From: CAVVIO01 sp963748095
GTDB taxonomy: Bacteria; Bacteroidota; Bacteroidia; Bacteroidales; UBA10428
DNA length: 64,000 nt
Direction of reading: 5' to 3'
NCBI GenBank assembly: GCA_963748095.1
Contig: CAVVIO010000012.1
Coordinates: forward strand, 32,794 to 96,793
The position numbers were made by a program, and so were the translations under genes. This document shows positions 45,247 through 54,119 of the stretch, in pieces. Position 1 is the stretch's first letter. Each line of letters starts with the position of its first letter. A model generated the notes under the pieces. It did no database searches, was not told the origin of the DNA, and worked only from the letters and a program-made list of their open reading frames with translations.

Positions 45247-45591
45247 CTACAAGATTGTTAAGAAAAGCAGGTTACCGGCAAGTTCAAAGTCTTTGATATA
45301 CCTGCACTCTATAAAACACAGATAACTTACACTTCCGGCTTTCTTTTCGTAGACGTGAATACCTTTGAGCATGTCGCCCACGAAATAATATTTATCATTT
45401 GACAAGATCTTGAAGGGCGCTGACTGTGACACTCCGGTTTTTACCTGTATGTTCCCGATTTCGCTCATATCGAGATACACCGGATATTCTTTTGATTGTG
45501 AAATTATTTTAGAGTATCTGTAAATGTCTTCATTGTTATCCTCGCATCCAAGCAGAACAAGAACCAGGAACAGATAGAAAAGACGTCTCAT
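45247..45591 (-). CDS. LVIVD-type beta-propeller lipoprotein, N-terminal piece
   Basis: The piece begins MRRLFYLFLVLVLLGC, a lipoprotein signal with lipobox Cys. It continues YPVYLDMSEIGNIQV and KYYFVGDMLKGIHVYEKK, the first propeller blades. The frame breaks at GNLLFLTIL near 45250 and continues in the next frame with NNLVDMVVLDVSNP. It is the 5' end of the gene reaching 44302. Confidence 0.7.
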   Translation of the reverse strand: MRRLFYLFLVLVLLGCEDNNEDIYRYSKIISQSKEYPVYLDMSEIGNIQVKTGVSQSAPFKILSNDKYYFVGDMLKGIHVYEKKAGSVSYLCFIECRYIKDFELAGNLLFLTIL

Positions 45592-45725
45592 AAGATAACT
45601 TAATTATTTAAAACCGGGCCTGCAATTTATAATGATATTGATGAATATATATCATTAAAGGTTGCGTACAAAATGTTTATTTCTGCTTAATGTGTATGCG
45701 CCAGCTTTTGCGCAGGGTTTTAGGA

Positions 45726-46790
45726 TCATTCCCCGAACAACATTTTAAAACACACGGCATCATCCAGCTTGGTTGTGTCCAAAGGAGCATAAAATCTATC
45801 GAGAAAGTCAGCAGCAGAACTCCATGTAGTATGGAGCATACCTTTAATGTGCCGGCCTGTTTCCCCGCTTGCATTTTTTCTGATAGTTTTAAGAAAGGCC
45901 AGTTGCTCTTTTGCTACAACCCCGTTTTGCCAGGATGAGGTAACCACATCAAAACCTTTCAGGGCAAAATACGCGGCAGTAGGCTCTGCCCGTTCATAAT
46001 GCCAGTCGCATATCATTACATCTTTAGGGATCATATCAATGGCCCGGTAGGTATTGTTCATACTTGCCTCCCACATCCCTATTCCCGTGGTTTTACCGTC
46101 TAACAAACGATCACCCCATATCCATAACCGTTTATCTGTAAGTGCCAGATGGTTTCTGATAGTTGTCACCTCTCCCGCGAATAATGCTGCTTTATCCCTG
46201 CCGTAACAACGGGGGCATTCTTTTTCCCCAATGTAAAAAACCTCGTCCATACCGGCATGGAAAGCATTTGCATGAAAAGCAGCCACGATTTCATCTATCA
46301 GATCAAACACCACCTCATGAACTTTCGGATGCAACGGACAATAACTTTTACAATAAAGACCGTCTTTATTCGGCCATTCATACTTTTCCGGCAGCTTAAT
46401 GTTGGGCGTCTCATCAAATTCAGGGTAAACTTTCAGCAACATTCCCGGATTGGAATGCCAGGACTGATGGCCCAATAAGTCAATTTCCGGGATAATGTCA
46501 ATATTGTGTTGCTGGCAGGCAGCCACTATTTTATTCACGTCCTCCTGCGAGAGGCCGTTCTCTCCTGCCAGTTCCGGATGCGATTTGTACTGATAATTAT
46601 AATCAACCCGTAATACCAGGGTATTGATCCTCCTGGGCGGTAGTTCTTCATTGATGAATTTAACAAACCTGTCGACGTTTTCCCTGTTGGGGGCGGCAAT
46701 CGCCAATCCCCTGACTGGCAGGGTATCATTCTGAGCATTTACCAACAGACTCAGGGAAAAAGCAGTGATTATTAAAAGTATTTTTTTCAT
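45726..46790 (-). CDS. GH20-like beta-N-acetylhexosaminidase
   Basis: This 354-residue protein has a signal peptide (MKKILLIITAFSLSLLVNAQ) and a TIM barrel. It has PEIDLLGHQSWH, the catalytic Asp-Glu pair in FHAGMDEVFYIG and IWGDRLLDG. The DE pair after HAGM matches GH20 substrate-assisted hexosaminidases, though the protein is shorter than typical and lacks the N-terminal GH20b domain. It starts 6 bp after the DUF5009 gene, suggesting an amino-sugar glycan operon. Confidence 0.75.
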   Translation of the reverse strand: MKKILLIITAFSLSLLVNAQNDTLPVRGLAIAAPNRENVDRFVKFINEELPPRRINTLVLRVDYNYQYKSHPELAGENGLSQEDVNKIVAACQQHNIDIIPEIDLLGHQSWHSNPGMLLKVYPEFDETPNIKLPEKYEWPNKDGLYCKSYCPLHPKVHEVVFDLIDEIVAAFHANAFHAGMDEVFYIGEKECPRCYGRDKAALFAGEVTTIRNHLALTDKRLWIWGDRLLDGKTTGIGMWEASMNNTYRAIDMIPKDVMICDWHYERAEPTAAYFALKGFDVVTSSWQNGVVAKEQLAFLKTIRKNASGETGRHIKGMLHTTWSSAADFLDRFYAPLDTTKLDDAVCFKMLFGE

Positions 46791-46796
46791 TTTATA

Positions 46797-47984
46797 TTAA
46801 AGTTTAAGGCGAATATTTATTCTTGACAATAATGCTGCGAAACCTATCATGGCAAAAGCCCAAACAACAGACCCGGAAACTGCCAACCAAGGCATCTCTG
46901 CTTGCTTGTAAAGCAAGATATTTAGATTAAGGCCCCAAATTAAGTAATACAGAATATCAGGTGCCAAATACGTCGTTAAAGAATTTTGCCCTGCCGGCAG
47001 AAAAAGAACACTCCACTTTTGCCATTTCTTAATGTCAAGCAAATAAAATAATAATGCAAATACTAAGATGCTAATCCCATTACACAGCATGGCCCATGAT
47101 GGCGTTCCTATTATTTTCGAAATTATAAACCAATTTCTCAAAATAAATGCCATTGCTAAACATACCAAACCTATGGGGATTATAAAAGATAAAAATTGTC
47201 TATAATCAGATTTATACTTCTTTAAAAGAATCCCTATCAGTAAACCGGCAAGTACAATAGAGGGAATATTACCATCCAAAATAACTCCAAAAATTGGTTT
47301 GACAGGATTTAGAAAATCCGTGTATGATGTTTGAGCTAAAATATTCAAAAGAATAAATCCTGCCCAAACTACTGCGATGGCCCCTATATTGTCTTTCAGC
47401 CATAAATAGGTAAGGGCGGAAACTAAATATCCCCAGCCGATTAAACCCAGTATCCCCCACCAACTTGTGCTCATCCAACCTACGTTTTCAGGAGTGCCGG
47501 AACGGTACAATACGGCCATTAATAGCAGACCTATAATTCCAAAATATTTTAATCCCTTAAAACCCAAAGTAAATTTTGAACCTTTTGGATATTTATTCCA
47601 GATTAGAAAAATAAACAGATAAACCAAAATGGTCCATAGAAACTTATTTACTCCAGTTAGATCAGCATTATAATCCTCTATATTCACCATGAAAACACCA
47701 ATAGCCAATAGGCTGAAGGTCCTAAACAAGATATGTGAAAGTAGTTGGATGCCGGACTGCCCTATTTTTTCCCGGGCCATAAAGGCAAAAGGAATAGACA
47801 GGCCCACTATAAACAAAAATCCGGGAAAAACCCAATCAGCTAAACCCATTCCATCTTCTTTTGCATCAGTATGAACCAACCACTTGGGAACGCCTGGGGT
47901 ATATAAATCATTCACAAATAACATCAAAAAGAGGGTTAGGCCCCTCATGATATCAATGGATTGAATTCGAATTTTACTAGTCAT
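46797..47984 (-). CDS. DUF5009 / heparan-glucosaminide N-acetyltransferase-like membrane protein
   Basis: This 395-residue protein has ten or more membrane helices. It begins RIQSIDIMRGLTLFLMLFVND, followed by LADWVFPGFLFIVGLSIPFAF, the family signature shared with NagX and human HGSNAT. Such proteins are proposed to acetylate amino sugars across the membrane. Its stop is 6 bp before the GH20-like gene, so the pair is probably one transcript acting on N-acetylglucosamine-type glycans (inference). Confidence 0.85.
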   Translation of the reverse strand: MTSKIRIQSIDIMRGLTLFLMLFVNDLYTPGVPKWLVHTDAKEDGMGLADWVFPGFLFIVGLSIPFAFMAREKIGQSGIQLLSHILFRTFSLLAIGVFMVNIEDYNADLTGVNKFLWTILVYLFIFLIWNKYPKGSKFTLGFKGLKYFGIIGLLLMAVLYRSGTPENVGWMSTSWWGILGLIGWGYLVSALTYLWLKDNIGAIAVVWAGFILLNILAQTSYTDFLNPVKPIFGVILDGNIPSIVLAGLLIGILLKKYKSDYRQFLSFIIPIGLVCLAMAFILRNWFIISKIIGTPSWAMLCNGISILVFALLFYLLDIKKWQKWSVLFLPAGQNSLTTYLAPDILYYLIWGLNLNILLYKQAEMPWLAVSGSVVWAFAMIGFAALLSRINIRLKL

Positions 47985-48054
47985 TATAATTATTTTATTA
48001 ATTAGAGAATTTCATATTAATAAAATATAAATTAATTATTACTGAGAAAACATA

Positions 48055-48200
48055 CCCATAACCCCACCTGTCTTTATGCCTAAATGTAAAAGATAATCCG
48101 GTAAAAAGCAAATCATTTTTATGAATGTTCCTGTTTATAAAAGGTGACAGGGTGACGGGTAACAATGTGACAATGTTTTTTGTGTGGATGAAGGTTCTTC
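48055..48200. repeat. Intergenic repeat, copy 1
   Basis: This stretch resembles 53400-53625. Shared parts are a box near CATAACCCCACCTGTCTTTATG, then TAAATGTAAA-GATAATCCGG-AAAAA-CAAAT, then the identical core gggtgacgggtaacaatgt, and GATGAAGGTTC-like sequence. It lies upstream of the DUF5009 gene. The two copies have the same orientation and bracket about 5.4 kb of unrelated genes. Confidence 0.65.
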
Positions 48201-48285
48201 GTGTCGTTTTAGCCGTTGTTTTTTGAATGATTGGGATTGCGAACCTGAATCAGCAGGAAGGCTGAAACAGTCCAAAAATAAAAAA

Positions 48286-48332
48286 GGTCCAGGCTAAACT
48301 TCGTTAAGCCTGAACCAGTTTTTTGTTTTTTT
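48286..48332. terminator. Strong bidirectional terminator
   Basis: GGTCCAGGCTAAA (48286-48298) pairs with TTAAGCCTGAACC (48304-48316) with two mismatches around a short TTCG-type loop. T-runs follow on both strands. It probably ends the minus-strand lipoprotein gene at 48372. Confidence 0.75.
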
Positions 48333-48371
48333 ACAATCTTGGACTATACGGGGCCGTCTTACGTTTTTATT

Positions 48372-49016
48372 TTATGGATATTCGAATCCAAATTTAAACT
48401 TTATCAAATATCCGTTCTTAAATTCGTAATCTGCAAAATATATCGGCATATTATATCTTTTAAGAAAGTCAGAAGAATTAAAATCATCAATTTTATAATG
48501 GTAAATAATCGTTTTATTAGTAGAAATAATACTATCAGGTTCTCCTTTAAGTGATTTAAGGTCTCCAACAGTTATGCCTAATTTAATATTACTTTCTGTT
48601 ATAAATTCTTTATCATCAGTTGCTCTTAGTTCCCTATCAAGTTTATTGTTATATGAAATTTCGAATTCTGAGAACTCATTTTTCATACCTCCTGGATGAA
48701 AATAAACTTTAAGTAGTTGTTTTTTATCTTTAGACAACACTTCGCGGCAGATAAACCACTATCGGTCAGTCTGTCCATAATATCAGCACCTAAATAGTCT
48801 GAAATATTTTCTGTACTATTTAATCTAATTTTTCCAATCACAGTATCAGGATGAAAAACATGTTTTAGGGAATCGGCTTTTTGAGTAAACCCAATATGTT
48901 CATATTTCTTCAGGATTTGGAATTAATTCCTTTTGTCCATTTCTGGCTGTTGTTGATTTACATGAAATCATATTAACGAGAATCAATAATGCAAAGAAGA
49001 ACACATTTATTTTCAT
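48372..49016 (-). pseudogene. Lipoprotein gene with two frameshifts
   Basis: Translation from ATG 49016 gives the lipoprotein signal MKINVFFFALLILVNMISC and reaches a stop at ~48930. The next frame continues YEHIGFTQKADSLKHVFHP...DYLGADIMDRLTDSG, and after a second shift near 48740 the 122-residue frame 48372-48740 completes the protein (VLSKDKKQLLKVYFHPGG to FGFEYP). The central DTVIGKIRLN / LGADIMDRL region looks structured but belongs to no family I recognise. Single-base errors are the likely cause of both breaks. Confidence 0.6.
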
Positions 49017-49060
49017 ATCATTTTTTAATAATTATCATCCTTTTGCAGAGGCTCTTATTG

Positions 49061-49147
49061 AATGCAGCGAATGTAAACCATATGTGTAATAGCGAATGTG
49101 TTGTGCTCGCGGGTGCGAGCTATTACATATTTGCGATGTTGTGCATT
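49061..49147. other. Long imperfect hairpin in spacer
   Basis: Nested arms are AATGCA/TGCATT, ATGTGTAATAGC/GCTATTACATAT and an inner GCTCGC-GGGT-GCGAGC. The hairpin fills the spacer between two minus-strand genes. It has no T-run, so it is not an ordinary terminator. A recombination site or structured RNA is possible. Confidence 0.45.
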
Positions 49148-49172
49148 GAAACATTTTTTAATGAGTTTAAAA

Positions 49173-49598
49173 TTAATAATCGAGTCCTTTAAAAAATCTA
49201 CCTGTTTGTAAAACTCTTTGTCCTTTTAATCCAATCACTATCAATAAAAAGAATACAAATATAAAATACCAAAAAATTGGAAATAAGATTCCCCCAATTA
49301 TTCCAATTAATTCATAATACCCTTTAATCAGAATTAGCAATAAGTTAATAAATATATCAATTACAAGAACATATAACATTATTCTTTTTGATTGCTTTAT
49401 CAGGTTAGCTCTCTGTTTGTCAAAATCCAGATTTACTTTTTCTTTATTTTTTTCATCTCCATAAATTAAACTCTTTTTTTGGTTTTCATTAATTTTTCTG
49501 ACTTTATCATTTACATAAAATACAAGAAATAGTCCATAGAATGAACATAATATTACAATAGAGTCAAATAATAATCCATATTTATCTGAAAAATCCAT
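49173..49598 (-). CDS. Small membrane protein of unknown function
   Basis: This 141-residue protein has three predicted helices (VILCSFYGLFLVFYV near 15-30; MLYVLVIDIFINLLLILI near 78-96; IIGGILFPIFWYFIFVFFLLIVIGL near 105-128). A charged loop of Lys/Asn/Glu separates the first two. No family is recognised. It lies in a run of unrelated minus-strand genes separated by hairpin-bearing spacers. Confidence 0.6.
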   Translation of the reverse strand: MDFSDKYGLLFDSIVILCSFYGLFLVFYVNDKVRKINENQKKSLIYGDEKNKEKVNLDFDKQRANLIKQSKRIMLYVLVIDIFINLLLILIKGYYELIGIIGGILFPIFWYFIFVFFLLIVIGLKGQRVLQTGRFFKGLDY

Positions 49599-49681
49599 TT
49601 ATCTTGGTTTTATTTATTTGCAAATGCATAAAATACGCATAACCACACCTTTCTTTATGGTGACTTTCCTAATATCTTTAT

Positions 49682-49787
49682 CAGCGCTATCGCGGAGCAA
49701 GGTCAGTTTACAATGTACTTTTTTACGCTCCACAAACCAACCAAAAACCTCTGTAAACCGCATACACGTGACCATTTATTAGCGCTG
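49682..49787. other. 106-nt imperfect hairpin between small genes
   Basis: CAGCGCTA (49682-49689) pairs with TAGCGCTG (49780-49787). GGTCA + GTTTACA (49701-49712) pair with TGTAAAC (49752-49758) and TGACC (49769-49773). All arms are nested and perfect, with a ~40-nt terminal loop. It occupies most of the 49599-49812 spacer. Confidence 0.55.
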
Positions 49788-49812
49788 GCAATTTTATTAT
49801 ACAATTGTTTTT

Positions 49813-50328
49813 TCAATCATCCGGTTTCAAATCCTTTTTATAATTAATCCATTTATCTGCAACCTTATCCTCTCCATAAAAATAGTCAACTTGAGAATCT
49901 TTTACGAAAATCTCATTACGAGGGGCAATGTTTATTTTTCCGGAATCAGGATATTCACATACATCCATTTCTCTAACCGTTTTGATATCCAAATAGGTGC
50001 ATGGTATCGTATTGTGATTGTAAAATTGATGCGCACTGGTTTCACCCATCTCGAAAAATATCAAATCACCTTTATTTAAAATTTTAAACCCATCGATTGT
50101 CCGCATTGTCATTGAACCTGAAAGAATCAAAACTAATTCCTCCACATTTCGATGAAAGTGGTATGGAAATGAATATTGTTCCGGCGGAAGCGTTCTGTAA
50201 TCGAAAACAAGATGTTTAGAGTCCACAACTTTATACAATCGTGGCATCACTGTTTGAAGCCTGAAGTTATCAATTGTACCAGAATCTTCCTGAAAGCTTA
50301 ATTCCGGCTGTTTAAATATCTTTGGCAT
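49813..50328 (-). CDS. Cupin-domain protein
   Basis: The 171-residue protein has one conserved-type cupin barrel. Motif 1 is PYHFHRNVEELVLILSGSMTM (the His-His-Glu metal ligands) and motif 2 is GDLIFFEMGETSAHQFYNH. It has no signal peptide. Such proteins are small-molecule enzymes or sensors, and the substrate is unknown. The gene starts 27 bp after the LysE-type exporter gene, suggesting co-transcription. Confidence 0.82.
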   Translation of the reverse strand: MPKIFKQPELSFQEDSGTIDNFRLQTVMPRLYKVVDSKHLVFDYRTLPPEQYSFPYHFHRNVEELVLILSGSMTMRTIDGFKILNKGDLIFFEMGETSAHQFYNHNTIPCTYLDIKTVREMDVCEYPDSGKINIAPRNEIFVKDSQVDYFYGEDKVADKWINYKKDLKPDD

Positions 50329-50355
50329 TGTCTTAAATAGTTAAAAGTACACGTT

Positions 50356-50985
50356 TTATTTATCTGTTAAAATCTTAATTCCAATTCCTATAAATAGTAT
50401 ACCACTCATTTTTTGCATGATTTTTCCTATTTTATCATTATTTCTTAAAGTCCTTGTAATCATAGATGCAGAATAAGCAAGAACCAAACACCAAATTGTT
50501 CCGGTTGTCATAAACGTCACACCTAAAATTAAAAACGGAATCGGTCCGTTTGCATATTGAGGATTTATAAACTGGGGTAAAAGTGAAAGAAAAAACAATG
50601 CCACTTTTGGATTTAAAACATTAGTCAACAATCCTTGTCGGTATATTTTAAATAAATCTGTTGTTTCAATCTTTTGTGTTTTATTATCAAACAGGTTATT
50701 TCTTTCAATTATCATTTTTATACCAAGATAGACTAAATAGGCAACCCCAATATATTTAATCATATTAAATGCAAATGCCGATTTAGCCAATACAATAGAT
50801 AATCCAAAAGCTGCTAATGTTGTATGAATCAATCCGCCGGTTGTAATTCCCAGAACAGAATAAACTCCTGCTCTGCGACCCTGAGTGATACTTCGTGTTA
50901 AAATATACATTGTATCGACTCCCGGAGTTAAATTTAATAGTACTCCGGCAATAATAAAACCTAAATAATTTTCAATTCCATACAT
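50356..50985 (-). CDS. LysE/RhtB family amino-acid exporter
   Basis: This 209-residue protein has about six membrane helices and the LysE family start IAGVLLNLTPGVDTMYILTRSITQGRRAGV. It continues with GITTGGLIHT and LLTNVLNPKVALFFLSLLPQFI. Members export homoserine, threonine, lysine or similar amino acids. The specific substrate is not readable. It is upstream of the cupin gene on the same strand. Confidence 0.9.
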   Translation of the reverse strand: MYGIENYLGFIIAGVLLNLTPGVDTMYILTRSITQGRRAGVYSVLGITTGGLIHTTLAAFGLSIVLAKSAFAFNMIKYIGVAYLVYLGIKMIIERNNLFDNKTQKIETTDLFKIYRQGLLTNVLNPKVALFFLSLLPQFINPQYANGPIPFLILGVTFMTTGTIWCLVLAYSASMITRTLRNNDKIGKIMQKMSGILFIGIGIKILTDK

Positions 50986-51051
50986 TGTTTTCTGATTTAA
51001 AATGCAAGATAATCATTGTTTTTGAAAAATAATTGGTAGCTAATTTGTTGC

Positions 51052-51071
51052 TTTGCGTTAACATACGCAAA
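51052..51071. other. Short perfect hairpin upstream of the exporter gene
   Basis: TTTGCGT (51052-51058) and ACGCAAA (51065-51071) flank a TAACAT loop, about 70 bp before the exporter start. The adjoining ATACGCAAAACC resembles boxes found upstream of other genes in this block. Confidence 0.35.
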
Positions 51072-51111
51072 ACCATAGGACGTGAATTTCCAAACCTGAC
51101 TAAAGACAGAA

Positions 51112-53352
51112 TCAGATACCTTGCTTATATTGAGTATTAATTGTTGGATGAATCATGTGATTGAGTTGCTGTGATGAATCAGCATTTGCACTTAAGTGGT
51201 TTTTAAATAGCTTAATTACGCTTGCTTTATCCAGCTCCATTTTGGTTTCGGTTTTTATATTCCTTAAATCAATGAAAAAACCGGAATATAGCTTTGGCTG
51301 ATCCTTAACAATAGCTGTATTCAATAAATTCACTGCATTATATACAGTATGATAGTTTCCTTTTGTTTTGCTGATAATGAAAGTGTCATCTCTCAAATTT
51401 GTAATTGTAGCATGCTTCTCACATTGCTGAACACAGCTATCATCTATTTTATTTTTTTTACATCCGGTTACCTGGTGAAACAAACATTGTCTGCTCGTCA
51501 TTAATTCGACAGGGTGATAAATACTACAGTACAATTTGAAATCCTCAGGTATTTTAACCGATATCCGCTGTTCTTTACTTATTTCATTTGAAAGAAATGC
51601 ACCATAACAGTTGAAATTTTCTTTTAAACACAGCAGGCTATAGGAATTCGCAATATTAAGGCTGGGCCCGGCTATCCAGGAAATTCCTTTTTGATACGCC
51701 TCAAAAGCTATTCCTGTATTGTTGGTTACTATACGTTTTGGATGCACCTGATCAAGAAATTCTACCGCTGTCTTATAGTCATCACCTATTAATATGGAAG
51801 GAAACCAGGGTGTTAGTTTAATGTTCTTTTTAAAAAGATCTATAAATCCGGCAATCTCATTTTTGAAACTATTCGGAAGCTGAAAATAAACATCTACCGA
51901 GGTATCATTACAAATGCCAATATCTTCATGTGAAGATATCAATACTGAAAGAGCAGGCTTATTTGTGTCCTTATGTTTCTTTAAAACCGGAATATTTACG
52001 GGTGCAATCACTTCTCGTGAACCATTCAATATGAATAATAATCTTTTTTTTATTGAAGTGAGTTCTTTAAAGGGCAGATAAAGCCCTTTGTCAAGGAAAA
52101 GCTCCATATTCTTTATGAAATATTCCGTATCATTTATTGCTTTCAGTCTTTTAAGTATCATCTTGTAATCCAAGGCTTCCGTACCAACATCGACCAGATT
52201 AACAGCTGAGAGCACATGAAATGATAGTTCCGGTGATTTTACAGATACTTTTAACGGAGCGCCACACTTCCCCGTAATACTTATTATTAAAGGAATCTTG
52301 GCTGTATCAAATTGTTCTGTTTCATTTTTAATATACGTTCTGAGATTTTCTTTTTCTTCAATAAGTTCCATTTGGCCCTTCATCCTATTATCATTCGAAG
52401 AATAATCATTAACCTTCGAAAGGTGTTTGGTGGAATGGCTCATCGGATTATCAATAAACATGTCCCGGTTAATATCTCCCATTAAATATCCATTTGAGAA
52501 ATCGCGGTTAAATACCTTGTATAGATCACTGTTGTCGTTAGTCAGGCTGTTTTTCTCATAAAACTGGGAAATCTGTTTTTTCCAGGAATTCACCACCCTA
52601 TACACGTATTCAAACTCTTTAATCCGGCCTTCAATCTTTAGTGAGTCAACCCCTGCATCATACAATTCTTTTAAATCAAAAAAAGCTGAATTATCTTTAA
52701 GATTAAGCGGGTAGTCTTTACCTGCAGGAGTCTTTACATATTTATCCCTGCATGGCTGACTGCACCTGCCACGATTTCCGGAGTTTCCTCCATGTACAGA
52801 ACTCATATAGCAGATACCTGAAAAAGAAATACAATAGGAACCATGAACAAATACTTCGGTTAGGACACTGTTTTTATGTGCCACAGCAGTCAATGCTTTA
52901 ATTTCATGAATATTTAGCTCTCTTGACAGATTAACCCGCTCAGCATTCAGTTGACTTAAAAACTGAATCTGACCCTGATTATGAGTCGTGAGTTGTGTGG
53001 ACGCGTGTACTTTAATCCCCTTGAAGTATTTAGATAACAGATAGAATAACCCTAAATCCTGAACAATCACACCATCTATAGTTGTATTAACTAATCTGTT
53101 TAGCAACTTTATAAGAGCAGGAATTTCACTATCCACTATAATGATATTGAGGGTTAGAAAAACTTTGCAACTGTTTTTATGTGCTAGTCTTAAAATTCCC
53201 TGTAAATCATCGAAGCTGATATTTGCAGCCCGGTTTCTCGCATTAAATTTATTCAGGCCACAGTAAACAGCATCTGCACCGGCAAGAACAGCAGCTTTTA
53301 TAGAATCAATATCTCCCCCAGGTGATAGCAATTCAATTTTCCTTTTCATCAT
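51112..53352 (-). CDS. Peptidase U32 family protein (RlhA/YhbU-like)
   Basis: This 746-residue cytoplasmic protein begins KIELLSPGGDIDSIKAAVLAGADAVYCGL, typical of U32. It continues with HASTQLTTHNQGQIQFLSQL and VFVHGSYCISFSGICYMSS. Cys clusters at GNRGRCSQPC and in the C-terminal half (SRQCLFHQVTGCKKN, CVQQC) could bind an iron-sulfur centre. Related proteins (RlhA, TrhP) hydroxylate rRNA or tRNA bases. The length and DUF3656-like middle fit the RlhA group better than the short forms. An RNA-modifying role is inferred. Confidence 0.85.
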   Translation of the reverse strand: MMKRKIELLSPGGDIDSIKAAVLAGADAVYCGLNKFNARNRAANISFDDLQGILRLAHKNSCKVFLTLNIIIVDSEIPALIKLLNRLVNTTIDGVIVQDLGLFYLLSKYFKGIKVHASTQLTTHNQGQIQFLSQLNAERVNLSRELNIHEIKALTAVAHKNSVLTEVFVHGSYCISFSGICYMSSVHGGNSGNRGRCSQPCRDKYVKTPAGKDYPLNLKDNSAFFDLKELYDAGVDSLKIEGRIKEFEYVYRVVNSWKKQISQFYEKNSLTNDNSDLYKVFNRDFSNGYLMGDINRDMFIDNPMSHSTKHLSKVNDYSSNDNRMKGQMELIEEKENLRTYIKNETEQFDTAKIPLIISITGKCGAPLKVSVKSPELSFHVLSAVNLVDVGTEALDYKMILKRLKAINDTEYFIKNMELFLDKGLYLPFKELTSIKKRLLFILNGSREVIAPVNIPVLKKHKDTNKPALSVLISSHEDIGICNDTSVDVYFQLPNSFKNEIAGFIDLFKKNIKLTPWFPSILIGDDYKTAVEFLDQVHPKRIVTNNTGIAFEAYQKGISWIAGPSLNIANSYSLLCLKENFNCYGAFLSNEISKEQRISVKIPEDFKLYCSIYHPVELMTSRQCLFHQVTGCKKNKIDDSCVQQCEKHATITNLRDDTFIISKTKGNYHTVYNAVNLLNTAIVKDQPKLYSGFFIDLRNIKTETKMELDKASVIKLFKNHLSANADSSQQLNHMIHPTINTQYKQGI

Positions 53353-53399
53353 TCTTCAGTGTGAAGTATTTAGTTATAACTTATGTAAAAACACTCCCA

Positions 53400-53625
53400 G
53401 TGCATAAGGATGTCTTTATGGTTATTATAGTGCATGAATTTTTTTTGTAACAATCCGATGTGCCGGTTACCTTTCTTTAACAATTACCAACTACCCGCAA
53501 AGTAAATAAATGTAAAGGATAATCCGGGAAAAATCAAATTTTTTTTGAGGTGAAAGGGTGACGGGTAACAATGTAACAAAGTTTCTTGTGCAAATGAAGG
53601 TTCGCTTCGATTTGATGATTGTTTT
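53400..53625. repeat. Intergenic repeat, copy 2
   Basis: The 53507-53625 part aligns to 48081-48200, including the identical core gggtgacgggtaacaatgt at 53556-53574. The box at 53400-53421 (TGCATAAGGATGTCTTTATGG) resembles that at 48055-48080. About 20 bp are missing relative to copy 1. It lies upstream of the U32 gene. Confidence 0.6.
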
Positions 53626-53661
53626 TTTATTCTGGAACAAAGAATTCTCAGTTATTAATCA

Positions 53662-54003
53662 TTATCTCTTAATGATCTTATACACATAATTATCACCGCC
53701 GGAATTTATTCTGAAAAGATATATTCCTTCCGGATATGTTGTAAGATCAATAATTAGGTGTTGACTTCCTGAACGAGAAGTGATTGTTTTAAGCAGATTA
53801 CCACGGCTGTCAACCACTTCGACCAGGATATCATGTTTCATCCCTTCAGGAAGAAGGATATCAAATCTATCATTACCGGGATTTGGATATACCATTATAT
53901 TCTTAAATTCAGGTGAACCCGGAAGGTCCGAATAACAGGAATCAGCTGTACTGATGATAGCTGTAACAGGTATTCTTTCCTGTGTGGCACAATCATTATA
54001 CAC
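53662..54003 (-). CDS. T9SS type A protein, C-terminal piece
   Basis: The frame ends in a Por secretion C-terminal domain: NIMVYPNPGNDRFDILLP, VEVVDSRGNLLKTI and YPEGIYLFRINSGGDNYVYKIIKR. This targets the protein for T9SS export and surface attachment. Upstream the same frame stays open to about 54190 and reads as an Ig-like domain (GGARCGQGEVTLEAIADPG, DSTTTYYVEAVYNDC). It is the 3' end of the gene starting at 55249. Confidence 0.8.
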   Translation of the reverse strand: MYNDCATQERIPVTAIISTADSCYSDLPGSPEFKNIMVYPNPGNDRFDILLPEGMKHDILVEVVDSRGNLLKTITSRSGSQHLIIDLTTYPEGIYLFRINSGGDNYVYKIIKR

Positions 54004-54119
54004 GGCTTCGACATAATACGTGGTGGTACTGTCGAGAACCGGCGTGGTAAAACTGTTACCACTGGCAATAGCCGTATCTCCTGAAATATCCGTATACCAG
54101 TTGATAATACCCGGATCGG

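Noticed and set aside
48055..53625. Integron cassette array
   Set aside because: Hairpins and recurring boxes are suggestive, but no integrase is present, the boxes do not fit the GTTRRRY core cleanly, and the genes are not all single cassettes. Kept only as a hypothesis.
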